A stretch of 64,000 nucleotides of DNA from Siphonodentalium dalli (taxonomy: Eukaryota; Mollusca; Scaphopoda; Gadilida; Siphonodentaliidae), in NCBI GenBank assembly GCA_032622095.1, contig CP136061.1:218394373-218458372 (forward strand), read 5' to 3'. Below are positions 22,757 to 34,325 of the stretch, in pieces. The notes under the pieces are model-generated. The model saw only the letters and a program-made list of their open reading frames with translations. It was not told the DNA's origin and searched no databases. A program made the position numbers and the translations under genes. Within the stretch, counting starts at the first letter, position 1; each line of letters begins with the position of its first letter.

Positions 22757-22823
22757 TTGATAATATATATTAGAATCATAATTATATCGTAAAAATTGTT
22801 GGCGGGCCGATGTTGTTGCTTAA

Positions 22824-23069
22824 CCCTTTAACGACTAGAGATGTGATGGTGCAGTGACAGTGAATTCTCTTATATATGCAAGTCCCACAGCATAGGGAGC
22901 CTCGCATATATAAGAGAATGTACTGGCTTACAAGCTCAATGTCAATATTGTTAGGCCAATGTATTCTCTTATATATGCCAGGCTCCATATGGGAGACTCG
23001 TATATATATAAGAGAATGCATTGGTACAATGTTTTCGTAAAATTTCAGGAAGCTCCAGTCATGGAAGGG
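22824..23069 (+). mobile_element. TTAA-flanked MITE family E, copy with both ends
   Basis: TTAA at 22820-22823 and 23070-23073. Ends CCCTTTAACGACTAGAG and CTCCAGTCATGGAAGGG are imperfect inverted repeats (about 13 of 17). The interior holds two ATATATAAGAGAATG hairpins and AATATTGTTAGGCCAATG. Related copies: 31059-31287, 7137-7750 and 9575-9775. Confidence 0.65.
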
Positions 23070-23084
23070 TTAAAGTGTTGGCTG

Positions 23085-23190
23085 CAACTATCGTTTGCGA
23101 AATCGTTTCCGTTTGTTTGTCGGTGATAAATTCATCCCGAATTAAGGAGTAAATATTTACAATTATCGGAGTTGCATGTGTTTTCTGAAT
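23085..23190 (+). repeat. Family B fragment
   Basis: GTTTGTCGGTGATAAATTCA and CCCGAATTAAGGAGTAAATA match 15805-15840 and 17800-17860. Confidence 0.55.
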
Positions 23191-23218
23191 TGGCACGATC
23201 CGTATATATATATATATA

Positions 23219-23348
23219 CAGTAATGCTCTAAGTAATCGACTTCTTAACCAGGATTTTTTCAGGATTTAGTCGGAAATATGGCTAAATCCTGAAAAGTTA
23301 CCCATAATTATGCTGTGGTTAAGAAGTCGATTACTTAGAGCATTACTG
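23219..23348. mobile_element. Palindromic MITE family K, copy 1 (130 bp)
   Basis: Outer 33 bp of both arms are identical in inverse (CAGTAATGCTCTAAGTAATC...), flanked by TA on each side (23217-23218, 23349-23350), as for Tc1/mariner-type insertion. It is internally shortened relative to copy 3; the left arm lacks about 20 bp present in the right arm. Confidence 0.75.
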
Positions 23349-23350
23349 TA

Positions 23351-24352
23351 GTTATTGTTTTCGTCATGTCAGTTATACTATAAACGAGATCACTGATTCG
23401 CAGCCGTATTGGATTCATCCAGCCCCGTTCCGTGGTTTCAGAGATTCTTCCAGGTCCGGTTCCGTAGTTTTAATGCTATTTGGTGGATCCAATATGACCG
23501 CGAGTTAGCGATAGGCGTATTCTTTCAGTTGCAGAAGTGCTTGGGTATATATTTACTTATTTGGTTCATCAAAGATAGCCTATCTCTTTCTAACAAGTTA
23601 TAGATATATATTCCACGGTATGCACTATATATTGAATATGAATTGATGACATATGTCCGAATAATGTCCGGACACGCTTTTATCAATTCATATTTATTTT
23701 ATTGCGATTTTTTATTCAACATGTCGGGACAGTTTTACGAGCTATTTTTAGAACAGAAACGTCGGGCGATCTCACGGAAACGTTCCGAGGGTACCAAAAT
23801 GGAGAACTCTATCTTGTAAAGTTAGAATCCTCAATCAAAGCAAATTTAATTTCTATACCAACAGATATTACCGCGAATTACGCTCGGTTTATATGAACAA
23901 TCTTCAGTTTTATCTATATTTTATTCACAATATATATACATGTAGTCCTGAATTCGGGTTTTATAAAAAGTATGCTGTTATTGTATAATTGTAATTGCAA
24001 CCCTGAAGAGTTATTCGATATATTTAACGCAAATAAGCACACGATAATTGTATTATACTCTGACAGTTTCAACGAAAAGAAGATTTGTCGCGGATTATTT
24101 TTCACATGCAGTCCAGATTGGTTTTATTGAGCATAACCGATGAACAAGTAGCTACTGGGGCTATTGCATGGACAACCGCTATAACCCCCATATAAGCTTG
24201 TCGTCTGCAATTCAAAATTAAACCCCGCTATTGGCTAATTAGACGCATGTAAACTTTGAGGGTTACTTCTGAGTTTTAAAAATGCGACCTATACACCGAA
24301 CGTTACGGTAGCCATGCATGCAGCCCAATATGCAATATTAAACAGTCGGTGC
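23351..24352. other. Unassigned
   Basis: Includes GGATTCATCCAGCCCC followed by CGTRCCGYGGTTT (about 23412-23440), which recurs at about 25740-25770. Otherwise no feature. Confidence 0.4.
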
Positions 24353-24359
24353 TTATAAA
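24353..24359 (+). promoter_or_regulatory. TATA-like box TTATAAA upstream of the secreted-peptide ORF
   Basis: TTATAAA lies 52 bp before the ATG at 24411, leaving room for a start site about 30 bp downstream and a short 5' UTR. TATA-like words are common in such AT-rich DNA. Confidence 0.3.
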
Positions 24360-24410
24360 CCGACATATTTTAGAAATTTCAATCGCAAAGAATTCTGAAG
24401 ATAACATACC

Positions 24411-24635
24411 ATGCACTGCTCTGTTCGTAGATTGCGCGCGGCGTTTGCTGCTCTCGTCGTGTTCATAATGTTACCAGAAGCCATATCTCACTCGTGCACA
24501 AAGGAGCCACTGGAATGGCGCGTTAGATCAGAGACACATTTATGTACGCCGGGCATTCGTAGAAAACAAATTAAAATTCTAACGAAGGAATCTGGGGAAA
24601 CGCATCAAGTCTGTATGAGATTAGCGGGCTGGTAG
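24411..24635 (+). CDS. Candidate small secreted protein or first exon of one
   Basis: 74-codon frame with a textbook signal peptide: basic n-region (MHCSVRRLR), hydrophobic core AFAALVVFIM, then LPEAISHS as a plausible cleavage region near residue 28. The remaining 46 residues are charged with three cysteines (about C29, C46, C68). The ATG has A at -3. Codon 73 overlaps GGCTG/GTAGAG, so a donor at 24632-24633 could replace the W-stop end and splice to a further exon; the odd cysteine count fits an incomplete protein. I do not recognise the family. The region is more GC-rich than its surroundings. Confidence 0.4.
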   Translation: MHCSVRRLRAAFAALVVFIMLPEAISHSCTKEPLEWRVRSETHLCTPGIRRKQIKILTKESGETHQVCMRLAGW

Positions 24636-25071
24636 AGAGCGGATTATGCCACACACGCTCAGCATTGTACTGGCCAGGCCTCTTGGATTTGAGTTAGTGA
24701 TTCCAATGTGAAGTTTCCAGAAGCAAGTGTAGTTAATCGCGTGTCTGCTTTCGGTGGTTCTTATCCATAAGTTAACTCGGTACAACAACCAAAGTTCTTT
24801 AGTTTCTCTTGCCAACTTTCGAGCGTTCTCAACTAGAGTATTGCCTCCGATTATGCGAATCCCTTTAGAACTCATCTAGCCCTCGTCATCTTGCCAAGTG
24901 TAATTATGGAACTGCGTTTCGTTTATAATTACATCGAACCAAATATAATGGAGTCAACTCGAGTCAACTAAGTTCGGGTCAAGTTAAATCAGTATCTTGG
25001 CTTTTATCAATGCATCATCATCATCACTAAAAGCGAATTTTAAAAATTAATTACACTGAATTATATACACG
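24636..25071. other. Unassigned; - strand 84-codon frame at 24621-24875
   Basis: The - strand frame (MSSKGIRIIGGNTLVENA...) overlaps the end of the secreted ORF. No domain recognised and no repeat partner in the window. Confidence 0.25.
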
Positions 25072-25530
25072 TAAAGGCCCACTTAATTTTCGAGTCGCCG
25101 ATTATTTTGTTTATAGTGACTTGATATACGGTTTTAATAACAATCTATGCCATAAAATATGATTAAAATACTATAATTCATCACCATTTGAAATATCTGT
25201 GTCTCAGAAGATGCCCACAGAGGAATAGAAACCCCCCTTTGGATCCCAGAATGCAACAGAATTCAAACTTTTTCAATGGAAGGGGAATAACTCTATCTTT
25301 AATATATAAAGTTACCCCCCCCCCCCCCGCATTGAAAATAATACTGCTTTTTACTGCCATCAAGATGACTAAACGCGTTGGAAACTCAACAAAAACAACA
25401 TGTCCTCAGTTTATTACACCGGATAAGTTGATAATACAACGTTTTGGAGCTTCCTCTTTCAAATGGTATATAATATGGCATATATTTTATATAAAGTAAT
25501 CTGCGGGTTTGAAAATTAAGTGGGCCTTTA
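25072..25530 (+). mobile_element. TIR element family F, full copy (459 bp)
   Basis: Ends TAAAGGCCCACTTAATTTTC and GAAAATTAAGTGGGCCTTTA are a 20-bp perfect inverted repeat including a TA at each limit, which fits Tc1/mariner-type TA duplication. It contains a 14-nt C run (25315-25328). No transposase; the 103-codon frame inside is repeat-derived. A truncated inverted copy lies at 7756-8055. Confidence 0.8.
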
Positions 25531-25984
25531 ACATTTGCGAAGTCACAGTTGAATTCCAGACCCGACATCTCATAAATATTAACTCTTCAATTACACAATT
25601 GATTCTCCTAGCCATGCAGTTATAAAAAGTTGACAACGAAATGGTTTGGTTGGTTGTTTGTTCAACTTATATATTACATGCAGTTTATATCTTTGCAATT
25701 CAATCACTAAGCGAGATCAATGAGTCGCGGCTATATTGCTTGGATTCATCCAGCCCCCGTACCGCGGTTTAATTAGGAGCTACACAGGTTAAAGTTCTGG
25801 GGCGCATTCCATATATGGAGCTTTTGAATATTCTTGATTCCATATATGGAATGCACCACCAGAACTTTGTCCCGTAGCACTTAAACCGAGAGATATGTTT
25901 GAATTATGTAAAAAAAAAAGTGGTTTTAAAAAACAACCAATTTGTCATGTAGGTCACTCGAGAGTATGACTGGAAGTATATAAA
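25531..25984. other. Unassigned apart from a hairpin
   Basis: Holds the GGATTCATCCAGCCCC relative of 23412 and the hairpin listed at 25791-25868. Confidence 0.4.
25791..25868. repeat. Short hairpin, ~29-bp arms
   Basis: AAAGTTCTGGGGCGCATTCC and the inverse GGAATGCACCACCAGAACTT, with TCCATATATGGA as the inner palindromic part on both sides; 2-3 mismatches, 19-nt loop. Confidence 0.8.
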
Positions 25985-27941
25985 ACGAGAGGCCGATCAC
26001 GATCGGCAGATGTTTAACCCATACCTTGGCGATAGCGATTAGCTATTTTTATAAATTTTATAAATCCTTACACCAACCTTTTCATGATTGCAAAAGTTTC
26101 AACAATTCACACTTAATATAGTGATCGTGTGAAAAATATTTAGTTATCACTTTGTGTCAACAGGATTGGTGTAGGATGTTAATATTTTTAAGCAAATAAA
26201 CCAAATGACCCTCACTATACAGGTTAGGGGTGTGTTCCCGTCAACTATGCCAAGAACTACATGTATAAATATAATCAATGGAAATATTTGAGTTATCAAA
26301 TCGGATAGAATGGGGTTAATCTTACCCAAACTAATGAACTGATAAACACAAAATAGTCTATAAAATGCATGTGATTGAATTTAGAAACCCATACAATAAG
26401 TCAGTCTCAAGAATACCAGCACCATTAATATTACCCTGGAACCCAAATGCAATTGAGGGAATTTCAAAATAAGACATTTCCTCTAATGGTGTATATTCAA
26501 TTGGTGATTTATTGAAACCCTTACTGAACCTGGATCAAAGTGAAAGGGGTAATATTATATCTGTTTATCGCATAATATGTGTCTATGGAATGGTTTAATT
26601 TTAATCCCAAATCCATGCAAATCAAAAGCGGATCACCATCAACCTGGACATAATATAGGAAAATGATCAAATGAAAAGCATTAAAAACCATATGATGTGT
26701 GGAGAGGGTTAATCATTTTCAATGACATCATATCATGGAACTAAGGAATGTGTGGATTAATTTTTTGTCTAAGATAAGACAACAGTGTCTGTAAACGACA
26801 ATGTCTGTCAAACATCCCTACAAAGTAACAATGGACTGTTCCAATTTAATATTTTAGAATAGGTGTCCTATAGTGTGTACATTAACTAATGTAATGAACC
26901 TGTTTCAACAAAGGGGTTAACTTAATATTGCACAGAAAACAGAACTCCATCAGATAGCCATCAATCAATTTGACATTATTATAAACAAATTTGCAGCCAG
27001 TGGTACCACTATCAGGCTTTATAGCATGCCATATCTAATGTCCATAGTGATAATTAACTCATTTCAATAACACACATGGTCTGTGAGATATCGTCTCTTC
27101 AAATTCCCAGCAGTAATTACTTGAATTATAAATGGTCATAACTCTGTTATAATATATCGGATCAAACCCATATTCGAACTTGATCTGTATTTAGGGGTGA
27201 TAAATTCATATACCAAATTTGGTGTTTGAGTCATAGCAGCTTGGGTGAATTCTAAGTAAATATAAGAGTGAAATTGTTAATTAAACAATACCAAAAACCA
27301 TACAGATGAAGAACGTGCTAAGAAAAACCTAGGTAAGAAATATGAGGCAGATCAGAAGAAATATGTTCAACTTATTGCATTGGATAGCATGTGTGTAAAG
27401 GGTTAATTATTTTCTAAACCGATCAACCAATCAATACCAAAAACTATACAGATGAAGGGTGTGTCATCATAAACCAAAATATCAAATATGAACACAATCG
27501 GAAAAAAATTACTTCGGTTATAGCATCAGATTTAAAAAAAAAAAAAATATATTTTATTTTCGAAAAAAGGGTCATAACTCCTTTAACATAAATCGGATCA
27601 AACCCATATTCAAACTCGATCTGTATTTTGGGCTCTGAAACTCGCATACCAAATTTGGTTCCGATCAGAGTTTGAGTTATGACAGCATGCGTGAATTCGA
27701 AGTCGAAAAAGGGCCATAACTCCGTAAAACAAACTCGGATCAAACCCATATTCGAACTCGATCTGTGTTTTGGTCTGAGAAACTCATATACAAAATTTAG
27801 TTCCGATCGGATAGAAAATATTTGAGTTATCGCACCATGCGTAAAGTGTCTACGGACAGACAGACAGACGGACGGACGACGAGTGGTCAATCCGGACGTC
27901 AACATTATGTTTACCATACTATGGTATGGGTAAACATAAAA
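25985..27941 (+). repeat. Interspersed repeat family L, copy 1 (~2 kb)
   Basis: Starts CGAGAGGCCGATCACGATCG, then ATGTTTAACCCATACCTTGG. It runs through several imperfect ~120-150 bp internal units (phrases such as ATCGGATCAAACCCATATTC, TATGAACACAATCGG and AAACTATACAG), then CAGACGGACGGACGACG, and closes with TTTACCATACTATGG and GGTATGGGTAAACAT, an inverse of the start. Direct copies at 41086-41870 and 41874-43990. The 184-codon - strand frame at 27444-27998 is made of these repeat units. Confidence 0.75.
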
Positions 27942-27969
27942 AACCACTGCATTATCTAGCTTATCACCC

Positions 27970-28355
27970 CAACTCGGTCTACTATCTGATATATTCATGT
28001 CTGCGAGAAAATAAATAAAACATTTTTCATTGCATATTTTATTTTATATTATTTATTTTATTTTTTTGGTGGCCTTTTGAAGAACTATTTTTTTGTCTTA
28101 TGAAACACCAAAACAACATAACACAACATTAGATATTATTCAATCACGTTTGCAATAATCTGACAGACATAAACACTCAATATACTGATTCATCTTTTCA
28201 GACATTATGTTTGTTTTATGGTGACTTTTCCTCCAAAAAAATAGTTCTTCAAATGGCTACCAAAAAACTACAAAATAAAATGAAGACTTTCTTCTTTATT
28301 TTCTTGCAGACAGTCATGATTTCAGATAGCAGGCCGAATGTAGACCCTAGTTTGT
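27970..28355. repeat. Long imperfect hairpin (~135-bp arms)
   Basis: 27975-28115 pairs with 28215-28350: GAAGAACTATTTTTTTG against its inverse CAAAAAAATAGTTCTTC, plus GTCTACTATCTGATATATTC against GATTTCAGATAGC...GTAGAC. Arms diverged with indels; an old foldback or palindromic MITE. Confidence 0.65.
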
Positions 28356-28799
28356 ATACTATATATAGGATAGATAATACAGTGTGTGGTTTTTTTCTTT
28401 TTGCAAATACTTCCTGTCAAACTCTCTAGTGGCCTACATGACAATTTTTACATAATTCAGACATTATATATCTCATATTGTGAGGGTAAACATGCGTTGT
28501 TATAATACTATCGCACACATTGGTTAATTTGGTTATGAGGGATAAATTCCGGATAATGATTTTTTCCTTCAAATTGGCAGTAGAAATTGAGAGTTTTTGA
28601 AAATTCATGAATATGTCGCCTCCTTAAAGAGTTAACTTTTCGTAGTCGGTAGAATAAAATCTCCGTTTGCTTCCAAAAAGTGTATGATATGTGCATCAGC
28701 TGATCAGCACGAAAAGTAATACCAAAAAGAGGCGGAATTAAATGAGATCGCATGTAATACGAATAGTTTAAATTTGTACTTCCAATACATGTATATTAA
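28356..28799. other. No feature seen
   Basis: AT-rich; no supportable ORF. Confidence 0.45.
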
Positions 28800-29150
28800 G
28801 AATTCATACTTGTACTCACCAGAAGGGGGACTCATACTTACCAACCCATAAGGGGGAATCATACATGCCCACCCCACAAGGGAATTCATTCATACATTCC
28901 CACCCCACAAGGGAATTCATCCATACTTGTCCACCCCATAAAGGTGCATGGGTTTACGTTTGCCCACCCCACAAGGTGATTCACACTTACCCACACATAA
29001 GGGGGTTCATACTTATCCACACAATAAGAGGGCTTAATACTTGCCCATATATAGACCACAAAATGGGGATTCATGCATATATACTTGTCCAGCCCACAAA
29101 GGAGATTCACACTTGCCCAACCCATAAAGGGGTTCGATACTTTCCCCGCA
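28800..29150 (+). repeat. Degenerate minisatellite, ~28-34 bp unit
   Basis: About eleven units with consensus near CCCACCCCACAAGGGGATTC followed by ATACTTG. The 126-codon frame over it (HTCPPHKG-type peptide repeats) is a by-product. A small related patch in inverse orientation is at 44000-44085 (TACTTGTGGGGTG). Confidence 0.85.
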
Positions 29151-29659
29151 CTATCATTACGTGCGCCGCGTGTATACTAATGTACAAATTCTTGTTTCGC
29201 CTGGGTGCTGCCATAGCGCTGGGGGTTCTATTTATAGAATTTTAATTATTGGGACACATTAAAAGTTGTAGTGCGACCCCGAGGCCGAGCCCCGTAAAAG
29301 GTGTAGTTGAGAATTTCAATTTCGTTTATTGGCGTTTACATTATGTCAATAATATTGATTTGTGGTTTGTGATAAGCTATGCCAATTACAAATAACAGAA
29401 ATGAAAAAGATTCTATAATTACAATCATGGGTATATAATATATGACTTTGAGCGCGTTACCATTTCTGACTATGGTTTGCCTGCGACTGTTCACAGTATA
29501 GCAACGATGTCAGTTTCCCCAAGCTGACGGAAGAGAGAGTACTACTATTGCCAAACAACAAGCATTTATATGAGGAAATGAAATACTATGTTAATTATGC
29601 CAGACTCAACATGGGTTCACACAGACTGTGTCAGACTCAGTGTATCATATACACCGAGT
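29151..29659. other. No gene; short hairpin at 29630-29660
   Basis: GACTCAGTGTATCATATACACCGAGTC-type hairpin (29635-29660; one mismatch) directly abuts the family K copy. Otherwise unremarkable. Confidence 0.5.
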
Positions 29660-29848
29660 CTGTAATGCCCTAAATAATCGACTCCTTAACCACAACATAA
29701 TTATGGGTAATTTTTACGGATTTAGTCGGAAATATGGCTCAGTGAGAGCTTTCCGATGAATGGCAACAAGCCATATTTCCGACTAAATCCTGAAAAATTA
29801 CCCATAATTCTGCTGTGGTTAAGGAGTCGATTATTTAGGGCATTACTG
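29660..29848. mobile_element. Palindromic MITE family K, copy 2 (189 bp)
   Basis: Arms carry CCCTAAATAATCGACTCCTT and its exact inverse. The left arm has lost about 25 bp near the centre. First base pair region C-T-G versus C-A-G is the only outer-arm mismatch. TA follows at the right; the left flank is not TA. Confidence 0.75.
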
Positions 29849-30514
29849 TATGTGCTACATTCAGGCTGCCTCAACGGTATCGAGCGATCAGCGCCACCAT
29901 CTATAATTTATAGACATTGTTTTGAGTTCTGAGTATATGTATATTTATAGGAACTCATTTCTTTGATGTAACCACTCATCCACAGGCGGACTTTACGTAA
30001 GTGCTACTCGGGAAAACCTAAATACCCGCAAGCAAACGAAATTTAAAATGATTATTCGCCACATTAGCAATTATTATTTGGGAATACTAATGATTATTCA
30101 GGCGGAGATGTTCTGTCCTAGCTCTTAAACAAATTGACATCGGGCTGTGGCAGTTCTTTCACCTTTCTTGGGTAAAGGTGCTCAAGTACTCGGGTAAGCA
30201 CTTGAACTCGGCGCTGGTTATACAGGCTAGATTACCGAGTACACACATGGATCACGTAAGTCTCATAATTTAGATAGATATGATGGACCAACATATTGGA
30301 TCATTGGAAATCGTAAACAAGAGGCTTCTGTTTCTAGTCGGTGAATGTCTGCTGTTTACAATATTCTTACACAATGCACTCAATGGCCACTACTTTGGTG
30401 ACGTCATAGTGCACTCTCCGCTAAATTCAAGGGTTGTGGGTGCAAATCAGTATGGTATGATGTGAGGTAATTATCATTGCAGAATTGTCTGAAAACATTT
30501 GTGGATCACACGAC
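29849..30514. other. No feature seen
   Basis: Mixed sequence; a 61-codon frame at 30280-30465 has no recognised content. Confidence 0.45.
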
Positions 30515-30910
30515 TAAAATATATTGTATTCGCATTGGGTAAATGTTCACAAAATTTGAAAGTCTGTAAAACATCACCGCAAAGAATTTACACAGAGCTA
30601 TAGACAAAGTATGTATTCATTATTGATAGTTCTCCAAAAACGAAATTTCGCGTGTTGAAACCATTGTATACGTTATGTAAACAAAACTGTTAAAGTCATT
30701 TGTCAACAAATATCGCTAAACGTGTAGTCTGAATATGATTTTCAGAATGGTTTATAATGCTTTGACCTTTTCCAACATTTACCATCAAATTTGGATTAAA
30801 CTTTGGTATCTTATTTGACTAATTGGACTTTTGACGGCAATTCCAGATTTACAATAATATTTACATAACAATGGTTTTGACATGCGAATTCTCATTTTTG
30901 GAGATTAATA
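30515..30910 (+). repeat. Interspersed repeat family A, copy 2
   Basis: Collinear with 1137-1545 over its length (see there). Confidence 0.75.
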
Positions 30911-31058
30911 ATGAAAATTAAATATTTTTTTCTTCATGTAATTGTTGATGATAGTTGTTTTATAGACTTGTATGTAATTTCGCATGAACCAACATCAGAT
31001 CCAGTTATACCCTTTTAAAATCGACATTTCTAATGTTCAATCTCCGCCATCTTGTTAA

Positions 31059-31287
31059 CCCATTGGTGACTGGAGCTTCATGAAATTATACGAAAACCCT
31101 GTGCCAGTGCATTAATTCTCTTAGAAGAGAAGATTACATTGGCCAAACAATATTTTCCTACATCTTGTAAGCCAGTGCATTCTCTTATATATATGCGAGG
31201 CTCCCTATGGAAGACTCGGATATATAAGAGAATGCTCTGTCACATGATCTTTAATGCTGTACCAGCGCAGATCGCGCCATGAATGGG
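31059..31287 (+). mobile_element. TTAA-flanked MITE family E, second two-ended copy
   Basis: TTAA at 31055-31058 and 31288-31291; ends CCCATTGGTGACTGGAGCTT and ATGAATGGG. The interior has ATATATGCGAGGCTCCCTAT between CATTCTCTTATATA and TATATAAGAGAATG, a hairpin with a palindromic loop. Confidence 0.65.
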
Positions 31288-31512
31288 TTAATTGTCTCTT
31301 TGATAGAGGTCAAGCGGGCGAGTTCTGGAAATCCTGTGTGCATGGTATGGGTATACTCTAATCAACGTTTTTCGAGATACTGTGTACCCACATCATGCAT
31401 GCAATGTTTTGGAGATCCTGGGTACTCTGTATCAACGGACCATTATTCGAACTTGACCATTTCAGCTTCATTATTTATGGAATCAAGCGATCGGCCCATG
31501 CTCATAGAAGCT

Positions 31513-32476
31513 CATATGTGACCCGCCATATCAAATCCAGTCGTAAGTCGGGATTTTTTTACCCTGTGCCAATGCATTCTCTTTACAATGGAAAATTATC
31601 TAGGCTCATTGAACCACAAAGATATGTATACATTAGCAAGGTTTAGAACCGCGAATCATTTCCTGCCAGTGGAAATTGGTCGTTGGAACAACACATCGTA
31701 TGTTAATCGGAAATGCACTTTTTGTACGAAGAAAGTCACTGGGAATGAATACCATGTTATTTTTGAATGCGAGTTTTTTGCCCGTGAAAGACATCTTTAT
31801 TTACCAAAATCATATGTCAGAAATCACAATGAAAAGAAATTCAAAATTCAGTTAGCTAATAGTAAGACACATATTATGAGAAAGTTATGCAAGTTTATCC
31901 GACTTATTAATGAAACCGCAAACTGCTCTCCTGGATAACTTACTCATTGCACTCCACGTCACTTTCTTTTCTATTTCAAAACTATTGTTGCGCACTGACC
32001 GTTATACTTATGATTATATATATTCTAATACCATTACATGTATATATCACTTATGTATGTACAATGGTGAATGAATAAAGACTTACTATACGCTCTTATA
32101 TATGCGAGTCGACCATATGTCGCCTCGCATATATAAGAGAACATACAATTTTAATAATTTTTTCTTGTATTCTTTAACAATTTTATCATTTCACCCATAC
32201 TGAGCCCCAGACAAACATGAGCAGACGACACTCTTCTATATGCTTCTATATATGTGTGGGGCTCCCTGCAGGGTAATGGATGTTTTTTTTATTTTATGTC
32301 CTAAAAATTGTAAGAAAGATTTATTTACAAAAAATGATAAAAAATTGTTAGGCCAATGCATTCTCTTATATATGCGACGCGACATATGGTCGACTCGCAT
32401 ATATAAGAGAATGCATTGGCGCAGGGTAAAAAAAATCCCGACTTCCAATTGGATTTGATATGGCGGGTCACATATG
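31513..32476. repeat. ~70-bp inverted repeats bracketing a LINE fragment
   Basis: 31513-31580 (CATATGTGACCCGCCATATC...ACCCTGTGCCAATGC) is the inverse of 32398-32476. Each arm ends inward in half of a family E CATTCTCTT hairpin, and two complete hairpins of that type lie at 32085-32145 and 32353-32420. The LINE piece at 31588 appears to have landed inside this element. Confidence 0.65.
31588..31938 (+). mobile_element. LINE fragment: C-terminal end of ORF2, with 3' UTR
   Basis: The 116-residue frame has RTANHFLPVEIGRW, then a C-x2-C...H...C knuckle (CTFC, EYH, FEC), as found after the reverse transcriptase in several animal LINE lineages. The polymerase itself is missing, so the copy is 5'-truncated. 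The frame is intact to its stop; AATAAAG (about 32073) may be its polyadenylation signal. It is the same LINE family as 56440-57560 (RTRNHRLPLETGSW, CNLC). Confidence 0.7.
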
Positions 32477-33304
32477 TATATAGAAGTCCCTATATATAGT
32501 CGAAAGAATATTAATCCTCGATCGAGCAACCTTTATGATATCATCATGTCCCGAAGTCTTTCAGAACAAATAAAGCATGAAACGTTTAATGTTAGATAAA
32601 TACTGTCTTATATGTACAATATATATATAGGCATCTGGACACATAAAGTATATGCGTATATTTATAAACAACCCCGACACTGCAAGCGTATATATACGCG
32701 GGTTTGGCATGACGTACAGCCCCGATAAAAGAATATTGCATCATACGAGTATATACGAGTATAATCTTGTTCGAAATTTTAAAACATGATCAGATGATTT
32801 AGAAACATTATCAGGCCATAAGTATACCACCGGGGAGGAACTGCTACTCGAGAAATCCGTTCAGATACATGCTAGGATACACAGTCGCGGGAGGGGGGTT
32901 ACGGTGCACGTCCGGCGGTAAAAGTACAACTTCTAATTTGAATTTCCCATCACGTGTTATCGCAAATGTAAACATATAGTATTTACACGTGTAACCAGCA
33001 TGGTGCCATTCGACATATATCAGTACCATGTGTCATTTCTACACAATTTTGTTGAAAATAAAATGTAACACACATTGTATATAATTTATACACATCATTC
33101 TGTTCTAAGCTTGTAAGTATATGTATGTATCCGCACGTCAACTATCACAACATATATATTCCTCTTGTTGGCGATACTTTTCATCGTCTTATATTCCGAA
33201 ATCAATTTACGATCGCCACTGATGCGCTGGTCGTACAGGGAGCCAATACCTTGCGCGACCTCTCATAACGGCGTCTGTTCCATTTCTGGAAGAAGTCAGC
33301 GGAA
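32477..33304. other. No gene seen
   Basis: AT-rich with ATATAT tracts; no supportable ORF. Confidence 0.45.
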
Positions 33305-33473
33305 TTTTGCCAGGCCGCCAAATTTTCCAGGTGGTGAAAAGATTTCAAAAATCGAAATCTGATTTCTCTGAGCTTTGATGGGTGCGTTCCTCGACTCAAT
33401 TCAAATATTGTTTACCCCAAAAGTTGATGAAATAGTAATTTAGGGGCGTTAAACCGGATTATGTATCTTTAAA
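33305..33473 (+). mobile_element. Family J fragment (right part)
   Basis: CCAAATTTTCCAGGTGGTGA, TGAGCTTTGATGGGTGCGTT and GGATTATGTATCTTTAAAG match the right half of the 18073 and 48850 copies. Confidence 0.65.
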
Positions 33474-33675
33474 GAATACTGGGTGACAACTGGAGGTAAT
33501 ATCAAGTATTTAGAAGTGCAATATATTTGAAGTTTTGAAAAATCGGCTAAGAAATCACGTCAGATATACATGGGAAGGATTTCTCCATTCAATTAACATT
33601 GAAAAACAAACACTAAGTTATAGAGTTCAGTTATCGTGTCAAATTTAACGGAACGGCACAATTGCTCGAGTATAG

Positions 33676-33945
33676 TAGTTCCTTTCCCGTAAGTACGTTA
33701 AAAACAATTACCTATCTTTGGAAAAATAGTACGTATACATTTTCCCGTCTATCTTATCATATATACATTCTTGCATTGAAATGTCAGAACGGCTAGAATG
33801 ACTGAAGTTTCTTTGATACCCATAAATACGTTCAAAACATTGCCTGTCTTGAGAAAACAATACGCACATTTTCCGTCCATCTTATCTTATATACATTATT
33901 GCATTTGAAATATTAGAACGGCTGAAGTTTCTTTTATACCCGTCG
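33676..33945 (+). repeat. Tandem duplication, two ~133-bp units
   Basis: TACGTTAAAAACAATTACC and TACGTTCAAAACATTGCC start equivalent units, each with TCTATCTTATC or TCCATCTTATC, TTGCATT and AGAACGGCT...GAAGTTTCTTT. Confidence 0.75.
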
Positions 33946-34325
33946 AAAATAGTAAGCAATGCACAAAACCCAATAGTAGAAATATATACGTGTTGTAAAG
34001 GACGAATTATGTTACATGTGGAGTGGTAGTACCCACAGCCAACGAAGGGCCACAACGTTGATCAATATTAAGCGCGATAATCGAAATAATGCGCGGTTTA
34101 CACTACATTGTGCCCGCACCATTTGACCACCATGCAGTGCCATCAGTTGATGAACGCTATAACTACGTATAATCTTAATGCACCACCTACATATTATATA
34201 TCTCTCTCTTCCAATGTAACTAAGGTTACGAATATCCAGAAATGAAGTCCCACATAAGATCCAACTAAGAGAAGACATTCATTTCCCAAATGGGAGAAGC
34301 ACTGTGTGAATGAACCAGAAGCCAT

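Noticed and set aside
27444-27998. 184-codon - strand ORF
   Set aside because: Built from family L repeat units (direct copies at 41.1-44 kb), with low-complexity F/K/I runs; open by chance of the repeat composition.
28800-29150. CRISPR array
   Set aside because: Units are variable, degenerate throughout and without distinct spacers; a eukaryotic minisatellite.
28865-29245. 126-codon + ORF with HTCPPHKG-like repeats
   Set aside because: Translation of the 28-34 bp minisatellite; the unit length is not a constant multiple of three and the frame drifts.
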